Of a stretch of DNA of 64,000 nt, positions 22,242-35,000 are shown in pieces (position 1 is the stretch's first letter; each line of letters starts with the position of its first letter). Position numbers and translations under genes: made by a program. The stretch is taken from contig OZ024870.1 of the NCBI GenBank assembly GCA_964017185.1, positions 34,406,139 to 34,470,138 of the forward strand. The letters are read 5' to 3'. The notes beneath the pieces were generated by a model that saw only the letters and a list, made by a program, of their open reading frames with translations, had not been told where the DNA came from and did no database searches. The stretch comes from Rugalucina vietnamica. Its lineage: Eukaryota; Mollusca; Bivalvia; Lucinida; Lucinidae.

Positions 22242-24821
22242 CACACCGTACATACGGCTCGTCAAATTCCAACTGGTACGTCAAATTCCAGATGTTTATG
22301 TCAGCGCGTGCGTTTTGGCGGCTAAATTATTTTTGTTGTTTTTTCTTGTTTTAGTATACTTTAGCTAATGGTTTCAAAAGAAAATAATAATCGGCAGTCG
22401 TGTGTGGACCTCCACGCATCTGTACAGACAGGTGTCATGGTCAGCTTATCCGTGGATTGGCGAAAACATCGCACGAAAGTCTTAAAACGGCACGTTTTCA
22501 GAAAACATCCATACTTTTTGCCAAATATCTCCATAACTAGAAATAATTGAAAATCGCATGCTCGAATATATATAGCTTAGTATCTATTTAAAAGCCTGAT
22601 TTAAGCTTTTATTCAAATTAATTACTACTATTGATAGCGCAGCTCATTCTTTTGCACCATGTGTGATTTTACATGATACGAACCACGACATTTATACTTG
22701 AAAGACCAGACGGACAATAGCTTTTGATACGTTAAATAACAGACGTAGAAACGACTTTGGATACGTGTCGCATCAGACGTGTTGAGTGCGATTATTTCAA
22801 ATACCCATGGCACCCTGGCATTGTTTGGCCTTCTTAAGCGGTCAACTTGGAAGTATACGTTAAAAAAATAAATTGTATTTCTTGAATTGGAAATGTTATG
22901 CATGTCATACAGTTTATAGATGGGTAAAGAGAAAATGGCCACCTTAAAGACACACGACATTGATTCACAGTATATCAACATTTGCACAAAATGTTGAAAC
23001 TGTAGAATCAACATAAAGACACACATTGTTGTTAAAGTAATGTTGTTTCGGTCAGCCTTTAAACATTGTTGAATCAATTCGATTCACTGAATCAACTTTG
23101 ATTCTACAACATTGTTTCAAAGTTGAATGAATCAACATTGGTTCGAAATTGTTTCAACTTTGTGTGTCTGCTGTTTTGTTTCCACTCAAACACAGTATAA
23201 CTTTATGAGAGTGATATAGTGGTCGGGGTTTGAAAAGGTACAAGCAGACAAAGATCAGGAAAAGGCATAATCAGAAAAAGATTTCCACCTGATTGTCTCA
23301 GTTCTTGATCCTTGGTTAATCTTATTTTAAAGGCGCTGATAGTCAGCGACCTTAACCACGGCCGGTTGTGCGGTCGTGTGATCTAGTGGGTAGTTAGTTC
23401 CCATCATCCTCCAGAGGTTGTGGTCTCGAATCCCGACCGACACATACGCGTGTCATGTTGATGACTTTTGAGCCCCCGGACTCTGTGGCAGTATGCAGGA
23501 TGCACAATATATACATCAGTATAAGTATTTGAAGGTGGTCGGGTTGCGATATGGGCACTCACCTATTGGGGGCTAAAGAAATAGATAGGCTGCATGTACA
23601 TCCAGGTAAAGCTTATACACTACTGACCGACCATCTGGTTACTGGTTAACCCCTCTGGTCTGAGCTTGCCCAAAACGTGGTTCAAGTCATACCATCCATA
23701 CGTATAAGCATTTTTGGCTTAGTTGGATGGTTATATTTCAAGCACTTGTAGGTTGTCATCACATCCTCATTTTGCGTAAAAGTCCCATAAAATAGAGGCA
23801 ACGTCCCGACATGACCTTATCTGTTGAATGGGACGTAAAGCATCAATTCAAACAATCAAAAGCACATGTTTTTGTTCCGTTGGTATAAAAATTAAATTCC
23901 ATCAAAGAAGCACATTGGCAAACAAATAAAGCACAGGTTATGCCATGGTGTTTCTAGGGCGAAGACTCAACCGAGCGAAACCAACAATCAGTTTGAACCC
24001 TGGTATGCCCAGGCACAGACCGCAAAGTTCAGTTCCGGCCCATGCCATACTGAATTTATAATCAAAATTAGGGGTATACATATAATTAAAGCTAGAAACA
24101 ATGCGCTATTCGTAAATAATTCCCCGTCTCATGGCGCTTATACATGTGCGTGTACTGAGTCGCGTAGTGTTCTATTTGAATATCTAAAATTGCTTTGCAG
24201 TAGCCATGTATCAGTTAAGTTATGTGGAATATTATCAAATGTTCACACTATCTGCTTTCATTTTTTTTTCTCCAAATTTCTATATAGTCAAAAGTACAAT
24301 CAGCTTTTTGTTCATCGACTGGCCATCTTGAGTAAAAAAGCGGCATATAAAATCGTTTAAAGACAGTCGTTTCACTTTAGTTTCCTTCCCAAGTAATGTT
24401 TTCTTTATGCAATTTATGGTTTGTAGCGATGCAAATTAAACCATATACTGACTATTGCATAACAAAGAAGTATTTTAGTTGACCCGTATCATAAAACGTT
24501 GATCTACCGTCTGGGTCATTCCGTATCGGCCGTCTGTAATTTCACTTATCATATGACATTCGCCCGTCTGTACTTTGGCGTATTGTTTTTTGTCGCCAAG
24601 CGACAGAATAAAACGATAAATACACTGTAAAAGTTGATTATCAACGATCCTTCAGATGGAGATTGAAAAAATATAAGCATCAATAAGATTATACCATGAA
24701 AAGTTTAGGTATTCTTTGTAAAATACAGCAAAATAACTTACCCGCCAAAACGCACGCGCTGACATAAACATCTGGAATTTGACGTACCAGTTGGAATTTG
24801 ACGAGCCGTATGTACGGTGTG
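22242..24821. mobile_element. 2.58-kb TIR DNA transposon, Chapaev-like (non-autonomous)
   Basis: Inverted repeats of about 80-95 bp: both ends read CACACCGTACATACGGCTCG inward and stay nearly identical through TTTATGTCAGCGCGTGCG. A 4-bp duplication, GGGC on the + strand, lies at 22238-22241 and 24822-24825; removing one copy and the element rejoins the interrupted ORF in sense. CAC termini with a 4-bp duplication fit the Chapaev group of the CACTA superfamily; this is inference. No transposase is seen inside. The interior instead holds a SINE (about 23360-23850). Confidence 0.8.
23360..23850 (+). mobile_element. tRNA-derived SINE
   Basis: The head has an A-box-like TGATCTAGTGGG and a B-box GGTCTCGAATCCC spaced as in a tRNA. 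A body follows (CCCCCGGACTCTGTGG), and a 3' end near TGAATGGGACGTAAAGC, resembling tails of molluscan SINEs. It is nested within the 22242-24821 transposon. Pol III transcription is possible but unproven. Confidence 0.65.
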
Positions 24822-25312
24822 GGGCCTTTATTTGAAAAATCATATCTTTTTTCTTCAGATTTACATCCATTTTAATGTTATTATCTTTTATATATCTGTC
24901 AAGGTGACATAGTTTAAGTTTGTGTAATTTCATTTTCCCAGTCAATATTAAGATTTGTCGCCTTTCTTGCTGAACGTTTTCTTTTCTTAAATTCTAGTAA
25001 TTTCATATGGTGCATTTCATTTAAAATCATTTTTTCTTCAGTACAGTATGTTTTTGCAAACTTGGCCACCTCTTCCTTGGCTTTTGAGGAAATCTTGTTC
25101 GCATGAAATAACTTTTTCAACTGTAGTCTTGGCTGTTTGTCAACTTCCCACAGAAGTAACCAAAGGGGTAGAACCATATGGCAAGAAATCACCGTTATCA
25201 CCAGGATATGGTCTTGGTACTGTAGAAAAATATGGTCCTATAAAATGATGTTCAGTGCAGAAGTCACACGTGGCGCCATCTTCAGAGCAGTCATTTTTAT
25301 CTATTCCATAAT

Positions 25313-25550
25313 TGAGCCGCATCGTGAGAAAACCGGATTTTTGCCTAAGCGAAAACAAAGGCGCAGATCAGCTTCGCGGTAACCGCGAAGCTGATCTGCG
25401 CCTTTGTTTTCGCTACACGGATAGTATATTTCCTCTTCTTCTTATATCCGAAATTTCAAGCTTCTAGCTCTTGTCTGTAACTGTACAGGCCGATTTATGT
25501 CGGACCTGGTCGGAAACCCCGAAGACCGGTTTTCTCGCGTCGCGGCTCAA
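25313..25550 (+). mobile_element. Palindromic MITE (copy 4)
   Basis: Full copy from GAGCCGCATCGTGAG to CGCGTCGCGGCTCA. It holds the cleanest central palindrome of the family, with arms meeting at GCTTCGCGGTAACCGCGAAGC. Termini are inverted repeats. It abuts the 5' limit of the recognisable decayed ORF. Confidence 0.9.
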
Positions 25551-26117
25551 TACAGCTCACCATTGAACTTGGAAGCTTTAATACTTTGGTGTAATAGCCT
25601 AGGCATGCCCAGGCATGTCACTTTGCATTGAAGCTGATGCATTAAATATGTTACTAAAAGTCTATATCATTAAAGAAAGGTTCTTCTTTTGTTTCTGACA
25701 CAAGACCGGACATTTGGGTCAAGGCTACATCTAGGCCCTGGGGCATCTTGAACACGAAATGCCAGAATTTTGCATGTCATAAATACATTATACTGCATCC
25801 GTTTATCTCCATAATCAACAAAGTCTTCAAGAGTCATTTTATCTTTTTCATCCTCACTTATTGCAGCCAAGTCAACATTGTTGGGGGGAGGGGGGTAAAA
25901 AAAATCCAAAGCTTTTGCCTTGTGGGGCTAAATTATTTACGGCAGATATCGGGGGGGGGGTCATGTTTACTTTCTGGACCCAGTTGTTCAAAGCATCGTT
26001 AGCTTAACGATATCATTAAGACATAAATATCAGCTAAAGTAACAAATACACTGTTATTTTTTGTTGAAAAAATGTGAGAATCCTTTGCAGTGCATTTATG
26101 CATTTATATGGTTTCAG

Positions 26118-26423
26118 GGGCTTAGTTTTATCAAGGATGATGTTTCATGCGATTGGAAGGATATATATTTGACGAAAAATGAAAAAATAGTGGTCCCAAA
26201 TCTTTGTGTTGACATATTTTCATTTCGTGTCTTCAACGCTCTTTTACAATCATATTCGCACCGTGCATATTCCAAAGACCAATCCTATCAGCGAGTGGAG
26301 TTAAATCATATCTACACAGACTACCATTGCCGGATTTTGCAGCATACGGCTTATAAAGAAATAAATATTGATAAAATGCTTCGAGACAAACCTTTGTTTA
26401 TGTTTTTCCGTCGAGAGGACTAG
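26118..26423 (+). CDS. Possible terminal exon, unknown product
   Basis: After an acceptor, TATGGTTTCAG at 26117, the frame stays open for 101 codons to TAG at 26421. The translation is protein-like (GLSFIKDDVSCDWKDIYLTK, SFRVFNALLQSYSHRAYSKD, ending PLFMFFRRED). I do not recognise it. No upstream exon of the same gene was found, and an ATG at 26061 is also in frame. It could be an orphan exon, a single-exon gene, or a chance frame. Confidence 0.35.
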   Translation, partial: GLSFIKDDVSCDWKDIYLTKNEKIVVPNLCVDIFSFRVFNALLQSYSHRAYSKDQSYQRVELNHIYTDYHCRILQHTAYKEINIDKMLRDKPLFMFFRRED

Positions 26424-26564
26424 TTCCCGGATGTGTCGAGGGAACAAAATCTCGTTGACTCTTTTTGGAGCTAGTTCCCCTGATTACCACCCGTGCATCG
26501 GTACATACCGATGCAGGAACCATAGATAATTTTTTTAAATGATCGATATTTTTCTGGCGTTGCC

Positions 26565-26670
26565 AGTGGGTTTCGAACCTGCACGGCAGAGGTAGATAGC
26601 TAGTCAGAAGCCAAACGCGCTACGGACTGACTTATCCGGGCGCCCCACTGAGCTATCCGAGCCAGACGCA
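26565..26670 (-). ncRNA. tRNA-like sequence (SINE head or tRNA pseudogene)
   Basis: On the - strand it has an A-box TAGCTCAGTGGG and a B-box GGTTCGAAACC, with an internal CTTCTGACTAGC. The spacing is too long for one normal tRNA, and a second copy of the D-arm region seems inserted. I therefore read it as a tRNA-derived SINE head or pseudogene. Confidence 0.5.
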
Positions 26671-27139
26671 TTAACTTTCCATAGTAAACTTGCTGGTTAC
26701 ATTGATATTGGCTGGTCATTGACTGCCTCATGGTATTATACATGTAACAGGAACGTCATCCTCATACCTGAAAATATCAGAAATACCCGATCTCTCATGT
26801 TATGTGAGTAGTTACATATTATGTAACACACATGAAGTGATATGGCTAAGTAGAAGAGTGCAGGTGTCCATAGGGTGAGGTGCTTCAAAGTCCATATAAG
26901 GCTAGGTGACACACAAGAAGGGTTGGTTCCATCAAGGAGTTTCTATACGGTTCCATCCATTCATGACTGAAAATTCGTTTACAGAAACGTTACGCCATAG
27001 TCAAAGAAATGTTAAGCCATAGGTAAACAAAAAAAATTCTTTTGTAAAATGCCATTTTTGATGCGCTTTCATCGTTTCGTTATAGGTTTGCTGATGTGAT
27101 GTATTTACCTAGGGAGTAGCTGACAACAGACAACAAAAC

Positions 27140-29010
27140 ATGGCTTCCGCCATTGACAACGCAGTTTCAGAACAAACAGTTGAGAGAAACTTCAAAGCAT
27201 TCCGGCCCTATCTGGAGAAAAATATCAAAGCTATTGGGCTGATAGCGTACTATGACTTGTTTTCTACAGGTTACATGTTTATGAAATTGCTTTTCACATT
27301 TATTAGATATAATTATCACTATTAACTCGGTGAACCACTCATCACAAATATCTAGCTCTTCATGTCCGTACATTTATGGCATTTACAGATTATCTCCCGC
27401 TCGGCCTCAGGGTCGAGGTTTTGATTTTCTTTTCTCTATTACTTGCTTGGTCTTCTGTTCTTCCTTTAACTTTTGTAACAAGTAAGATGCCATACGTTAC
27501 CATGAAGATGTCGACATTAACTGTTAATACCCTGTTCATTACCGTTTATTCACAGATTAAAATGGTTTTCATTTCTTCTTCATTTTTATCTTTCTCTCAC
27601 AGAAAATAAGATACGGATTCGCCAACTCAATAAAACTGATCCGTCAGCGGCAACAAGAGAAGCCTTGGACGTCATAGAAACATTAGAAGAACCAGGGAAA
27701 TACATGCATTTAATACAAGCATTGGATGATGCAGGTAGGCCGACCAACCGTCTTCTACTCCTGGAAGGGACAAAATGATACGCCTAAGCTGTAAAGGCTT
27801 ACGTAGTGAGCTTATAGTTTGGCCAGGCTCTTGCATCCATGCGCCTGTCCACCATAATATTTTCTGAAGCCGCCTTTCCAATCAAAGCCAATTTTCATAT
27901 TAAACATTCTTTGAATAAGGAACAAAAATGTATAATTGTCACAAGAAAAGATGTCTGTCATGCTCCTATAAGTTTAAGCATTCAAACTAGTCTTCTCCAG
28001 TACCAAACTGCCATTCTTGCATAGATGTCTATGCGCATAGCTGTTTGAAGCCGTTTTCGATTGGTCGAAAGCCGTGTTCAAACAGCAAAACCCATGTTCA
28101 AATCATGAAATTCACGCGCCGTTTGAACATGGGTTTTGGCCGACGTCATTGGTCAATGCGACGTGACGTCATGTGTTTCGTAGAAACAAAATGGCCGACG
28201 TTGAAGAAGCTCCGCGGTTTTTGGTCAGTTTTTACGTTGTTAATGTTATTTTCATGAGATTTTAAGTAAATTAGAGTGAAAATGCAAGAATAGCGATCAA
28301 CCATGGTTCATTTCAGTGTTCAAACATTCGCTGGATCACTCGGAAGGTGTTTGAACACGCGGCCTGCGGCCTTGTGTTCAAACACCTTCCTCGTGATCAA
28401 TCGAATGTTTGAACACTGAAAACCATGGTTGATCACTATATTGATGACAAAAAGCTTATACATGTTTGACGAACTCGATGGTTTTCAAGCTTGGAAAATT
28501 GCAACCATTTCTCATGGTTATCATCTCACGAGTTTAACCACAGCACATATTCCCACCATTAAATTTCATGGCTGCTGAAGCTTTCGTTAAGACTAGTTTT
28601 CGAAAAAAAAAAAAAGGCCAAACCGCGATAGTAACCTCGTGAATATCACTTTCTGTGGAACATGCTTTCTATTTCAGAATATTCAAAGCTGGTGTCGGTT
28701 CTGAAGGGCTATTTTGTTCCGGTTGACAGTTACCACAGAGAACACATACGCCTGTCAACCAGGCATATATTTACATTGCTCAAACCTACAAATATTCTTC
28801 CTCACTTGCAAGCTAAGAAAGTTGTAACTGAAAACGATGCTGAGACGATTAGAAAAACAGAAATGAATGAATCGCGGGGAGTGGCTGCATTGGACTTGAT
28901 GTTTATATTACCTAATCGACAGAAAGACTGGTATAGATTATTTCTGGAGTCTTTAATTGAGGGGAACCATGAGGATTTGGCAGATCTAATTGATCCGGAT
29001 CGAACAAAGC
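27140..29010 (+). CDS. RLR exons 1-3: tandem CARDs
   Basis: These exons (130, 132 and 333 nt) encode residues 1-198. CARD1 covers [17 protein letters not shown] to [10 protein letters not shown], and CARD2 covers [17 protein letters not shown] to [18 protein letters not shown]. The ATG at 27140 is the first in frame and matches the start of the upstream duplicate. This exon 3 is intact, unlike its copy at 6309-6886. CARDs transmit the signal to the mitochondrial adaptor. Confidence 0.9.
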
Positions 29011-32000
29011 GTAAGTGACACGCGACATTCTGAAAAGGAGATATTAATGTTACTATAGTATACCCATGATACGTCGTCCGTCGTTGTAGTTGTCGCGGTT
29101 TTCCAGAAATGCTTGGCCAATCCAAGTGTAACTTCACATTCCGCATCTTTTCGGAGTGGAAAAAGGTACATGTACAAGTAGGCAAAGATCAGGAAAAGGC
29201 GCAATCACGAAACGATTCCCACTCCAAAAACCGAGGTGGGAATAAAACAACAACTAACAATCAGGCACTTATACCATGAAAACATTTCGTAAGCCGAATG
29301 AGCAGCTATTTTCCCAATAGGTGGCCACTCAGTTACCTCAACTTAACTTAAAATATGAAAACATATATAAAGGCGCCAACAACACAAAAATGTTAAACAC
29401 CAAGACATAAAACAAAAATAACCACCACAGAAGTATCGACTTGGAACGATCAGCAACATAAAGTTACTGGCGGGCTTAAATCGATTTTACATGGCCATAA
29501 CCTCACCATCAGCTTCTGCAGTGGTTCATAACATTTAGTTAGTTCTTCGGTCCTCGTGGTGAATCTCTAACTAGTCAATGAATCATCAAGAACAAACAAA
29601 TAAACCATGATAAATATCCTGATGAATAAAAAGCCAGGACTCACAGATTCAGTAAGCTGCCCGACGATGGAGATCCCTGGGCGCCGAATAACTAACTCCG
29701 GAGCAAAAGAAAAACATCAGTTGGACCCCGGTGGAAGCCAATTTGTATAAAATGGTCCATGTCACATGAACAAGATTGTGGCAGTGCAATCATCTGATGG
29801 CATAATATTATGATTGTGAAAGGGGGGGGGGGGGTCTCATATGCGCCCACGCACCAATTTTGTTCTTGCTTTGCATGGTAAATGCCTTCGTTCTAACACC
29901 TATAAAAATGCATTTATTTGTTTTGAAAAACATTTTTAGGTCTCAGAATAGCACCCTGACTTACTCCACCTTTGTGACCATACCTGCGTTATACTTTGCC
30001 TATATGTTATCCCTTATTCAACTTTAATTAATCCAATTAAAACTGGAATTCAAAAAGGACTCCACATGGGTGACTTTGATACCATTTTGGCTTAAATAGA
30101 TAAACAGATAGACTTTTTATGGAAACTTAAACTTGAAATTGTCAACATTTTATCAAAAATATTTTTGAAAATGACAAATTGTGTCTCATATTTTGATATG
30201 TTCCAGTGCTTGTCAACCTATGATATTGTCTATAAAGTTGGCCAGCGGTACCCTCTTCATGCTGGTAAAGTTTTATAAATTTTCAAAACCGGTAACACTG
30301 TTGAAATGTACATGATATACATGTTGGTCAATTTTTGACAAAAAAATAGATTTTAATGTTTTTAGCTGTTTTTTCGTCTAAAATCATGTTATTCCATAAT
30401 TTTATCATTGGAAATGAAAAATTACATAAATATTATTAATTCCTAATATAAAAATGGTTATTTGATATGGCAATTTCACATATTTTATTGTGACCTACCT
30501 CAAAGTTATTATCAATTTTTCATACAAATGACCAGCAAACATTTTCAGGTTTAAGTATATTAATGAAATGTTTTTGTTTCTGTAATTTCATCACTTAATA
30601 TTTCTTTACATGTAGGTTTAGATGTATTTGGATAATTCTTAACTTGAGTAACATTCATTTAATTTGTGATTGACCACCGTAATGGTAATAGACTTTTGAC
30701 TGATTCCTCCATTTGTTTTACCATCTTTGTATTGTCGCTTATACGATTACTTATTCATAACTTTACTTATTTAAGTGTTGCTGATGCCAACTTTAGTTAA
30801 AAGATTGACAAGAATACCGGCCAAATACAGTGGCACTTTCTAACTTTTGGATCACTATTATCTTTATACTTATCCAGTACCGGTAAGTGCATAATTCAGC
30901 TATGTGACAGGCTTTTCTCTTTGTAAGTGTTCATATGTGATGCTCAGTTATAGCTTTCACTTTAAATATCAGACTTATTTTAATTCTTCATTAAACATAT
31001 CCATTATTGACAAGCTTTCTACCAATTAAATGTGGTTCTTTTTCCTATTTTTAAAATGAATAACTCAGATAAATATCCAAACTTGTTGTTTGGTTTTTAA
31101 CACATTTATGAATCCATAAATGTTCATGGGTTTATTTTAATAAATAATCAAAAAAAGAAAAAAAATAATCTTGTTAGTAACGTATCATATAATTTTATCT
31201 ATTGATATTTCGTTTTCTTTCTTCATCCTATTGGTTTTGCTTCATTATATACTTGGGTGGATGGGGTGTTTTTTCTGAAGTCTTGATATAATCAGCAGGA
31301 AATGAACTGCCCATAGCCTCATCATGTTTATTTCATAAAAATGCTAAATCCCTTAGGTTTTCCATATGACGTGAGTCACAGAATGTAGAAATCAACAACA
31401 TAGCTGTTTCAGTTCAATAAATTAATTAATACCTAAACAACTTAATTTTTTAAAAATAATAATCAAAACAGTAAAAAACCTAGACAATTGCATCATAAAC
31501 ACAAATAAACTATAGAAAATGGCTAACTAATAGATAGAATCATGTTCTAAAATCTAATTATGAAAACTAAAAATAATGGGCAGATATGCTTTATAAGGTC
31601 CAAGACAGGGTGCAATTTTCTCACTAAAATCAATATTCAAAATATATATAATAGCGTTGATGGTCATGCAAGACACAAAAATGTCTAGCCGGAAAATTAT
31701 TCACAAAAAGTTTGCTTAATAAGTATTAATAACATAACATACTTATAATAGGATAAATCATTATTAATTTTACGTTTTTCACAATTCTGACATGTATCAT
31801 TCAATGTTCTAGAAAAAGATGTTACCGGTCTTCAAATTTTACGAAATTTTCAGCATATAATCTATATATGTGTAGCCTAATTTGAGGTTAAAATTATAGG
31901 TTGACAAAGCCTGGAACATGTTAATATTGAGAATCAAACATGTGGTTACACCATTATGGAGCTAAAATTTGGGGTCATCTGCAAAACAAATGACAATCAG

Positions 32001-35000
32001 CTGAATTCAATATTATAGCTATCAACAATTATGCAATACCAAATTGATGGGTGATCATTCTAGATTATTTTACAAACAAACAGAACTAGAAAGAGGCTAT
32101 TATGACGGTTATGGGCGACTTTAACCATACATACCCCTATATTCAGACCCCATCTAGAACAAAATGTTGTATTTAAAAATTTTAAGTAGTTAAAAGAAAA
32201 TCTATATTACTAATAAAGTGGCCATGCACCAAGCAAGCAATATGCATAATATTATAAAAATCGGTGTGTGGGCAGAACCCTATGTAAATTTCATATAGCT
32301 TGAGACCCCCCTTTGTCTAATTCATGATGGAGAAGTGTTTTTTACAGAGATAATAGCCAACAGAGAAGGGAGGGAAGATATCAACTGGCCGAGCATGCTG
32401 TCTCTTCAGCCTAGGCATCATGTGGAAAGAGAAATAGCACAGTCAGATGAAGGTTTGGGATGAACAAATAATTAAAAAAGTTACCTTTCGTCTATCATGT
32501 TAATCGCTGTATGGAAGATTACATATGAGCCGCCTCGTGGGAAAACCAACAATGTGGTTTCCGAACAGGTCCGACACAAACCAGCCTGTACAAGCACAGA
32601 AAAGAGTTAGAAGCTTGAAATTTCAGATTTAGGAAGAAGAGGAAGTGTACTATCCGTATAGCGAAAACAAAGGCGCTGATCAGCTTCGCGGTTACCGCGA
32701 AGCTGATCTGCGTCTTTGTTTTCGCATATTCAGATTGTTGGTTTTCCCACGAGGCGGCTCATATATCAGAATATCACTTTCGTCATTGTCTAGTTTATTA
32801 CTAAGTATGTACAAGTGTTTATAATTGAATTGCAAACTGAACATATTATATCCATGAAATAACTGATCCTTAGAAAAACATCATGATTTACTATTAATTT
32901 AACATTTTATTTACACCTCGTTTGTCTTTCTTTCAAGGGCTCATAAAGTTGTATGTTATATGAGCATTTTGACATCCATTTATTACTGCCGTTTAAAACA
33001 CTAATTTTTTGCAATGCATGTATAAAAGAAAAAGCGTAAATGTTTTCTTACAAAAATCACAGATTCCGGTGGTCCTGCCTCAGTCAACAATTTGGATGCA
33101 CCGAAGAGAGAAGACAAATTTTTAACACTTGGCAGCCTAGCTGAAATGCAAAGTGAAGATCAAGAACTTCACGGTCAATATTCTATTGGTGAAAGAATTG
33201 AAAGGTTGTCCATACGCCATGAAATGGAACAGTTACCAGGGGAACTGCAGATGGATACAGATCAGCAACCAAGGTCGTTTCCACAGACTAAAACCAGAGA
33301 TATTCCAAAGGTAGATTTCTTTGCGTTTGGCTGTTATTGCAAACCCTAATCAACACAGTGTTATATGCGCCACCACATGGGAAAACCAAGAATCTGAATA
33401 GGCGAAAACAAAGGCGGAGATCAGCTTCGCGGTAACCGCGAAGCGGATGAGCGCCTTTGTTTTCGCTACTCGGATAGTACAATTCCTCTTCTACTTAAAT
33501 CCGAAATTTCAAGCTTCTAGCTCTTTTCTGCGCTTGTACAGGCCGGTTTGTGTCGGACCTGTTCGGAAACCACATTGTTGGTTTTCCCACGAGGCGGCTC
33601 ATTATTATCATGAAGGCATCTCCGTTAATTAGAAGTCGATAGTTTGCATGTTGTAAAAATCTGGGTTACTGACACTGAAATTGTGAGACGTGGATGGATT
33701 TTTATCTGTAATCTGTACTGTACTGTCTGTACTGAAATCTGGGGTGTAAACATAGAAAGGCCTATAATAATTATTTATATTATAAAGTTTTGTTTGTTTT
33801 TTCCTCCTTTTTCACATATGGCTATCTGTTCTTTTCACATATGGCACTGGAAACACTATTTTTTATATTTTAATAGAAAGAATCATTTGCGTTTACCCTT
33901 TTCCTTACAGATGAATTCTTTCGAGTCTCTGAAATATGATGAAACGTCTGTGAAATCTGTTGCCGGTCCTAGAAGTCCAGAGAGTAATATACCTAATGTA
34001 AGGGAAGCTCTTCTGGAAGAGACTAATCCAAAACGTCTCTACGAGAGAGCTCCACCAGAAGGAAGTGAGATACGACACGATATATCGTATCACCCTGTAT
34101 ATGACAACAAGCCGTCTAAAACAGAAAAAGTTATGAAAGACAAGGACCTTTATGTCTCTTTTCAAGAAGGCAAAAAGGATAACATAGTTCAGAGCCTAAA
34201 CTATGCAAGTGAGTGCTCATTACATAATTTTGATATACGTTTCAAGCTTGGTGCTCTATCAAAATACACGTGCACAAAAGAATGATTACTTGGTTCTCAA
34301 TTCAATTTAAGGTTTAAGATCAAGCATGTTACAAAAATACTTATAACATATACAAATAAAACATATCACCTTTTATACTATTGATATATGTGTTAATAAA
34401 AATTGAAGCAATTTTGGAATAACATCTATTCAATAAGTTGAATATAAACATAATTGCAGGCAACTTAAATGAGCCTGATGTTGTCAATGAAGATGTTGTG
34501 GATGAGGATATCTCACTTCGAGAGTATCAGAAAGAATTGGCAAAACCTGCGATAAAGGGTCAGAACTGTCTTATTGTTGCACCAACTGGGTCGGGGAAGA
34601 CACGGGTTGCTCTCAAAATCATTCAGGTAGTTAAGCACGAAAATTTATAAAATGTCTGTAATAGAAATAGCTGCTCAAGAAGCTGCAGAAGCTGAGGGTG
34701 ATGTAAGGATCCTGTAAAACCGTTTTAAGCCCGCCAGTAATTTTATATTACTGATCGTTCCAAGGCGATATTTCTGTGGTGGTTCTTATTGTTTTGTCTT
34801 GGTGTTTAAAACAATTTTGTGCTGTTGGCGCCTTATGTATGTTATCATATTTTTAGTTAAGTTTAGATAACTGAGTGGCCACCCATTGGGAAAATAGCTG
34901 CTCATTCGGCTTTTGAAATGTATTCATGGTATAAGTACCTTATTGTTAGTTTTTTTCCGCCTCTGTTTTTGAAGTGGGAATCCTTTTCTGATTGCGCCTT

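Larger units (their letters stand above)
22002..25290 (-). pseudogene. Decayed SAP-like protein ORF, split by a transposon
   Basis: Read on the - strand, protein-like segments run in order. 25290-25140 has HHFIGPYFSTVPRPYPGDNG; 25145-24960 has KKLFHANKISSKAKEEVAKF and EFKKRKRSARK; 24950-24826 has KLHKLKLCHLDRYIKDNNI, a pattern like an SAP-type helix-extended-helix; 22237-22002 has AKISSSS and a C-terminal TTSRVGRRQGHWQARKF ending in TGA. The frame changes at about 25140 and 24945 and again after the insertion. The 2.58-kb element at 22242-24821 sits exactly inside it, splitting IKA from HIAK with a 4-bp duplication. Similar proteins of unknown function occur widely in molluscs and cnidarians (from memory, not checked). 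It is clearly non-functional here. Confidence 0.6.

Noticed and set aside
22628..23077. 149-codon - strand frame
   Set aside because: Inside the Chapaev-like element, no motif, composition typical of AT-rich noncoding DNA; does not resemble a transposase.
25670..25909. 79-codon - strand frame with an acidic stretch
   Set aside because: Includes a protein-like EDEKDKMTLEDFVDYG, but the rest reads through a poly-G tract and no splice context was found; not strong enough to call.
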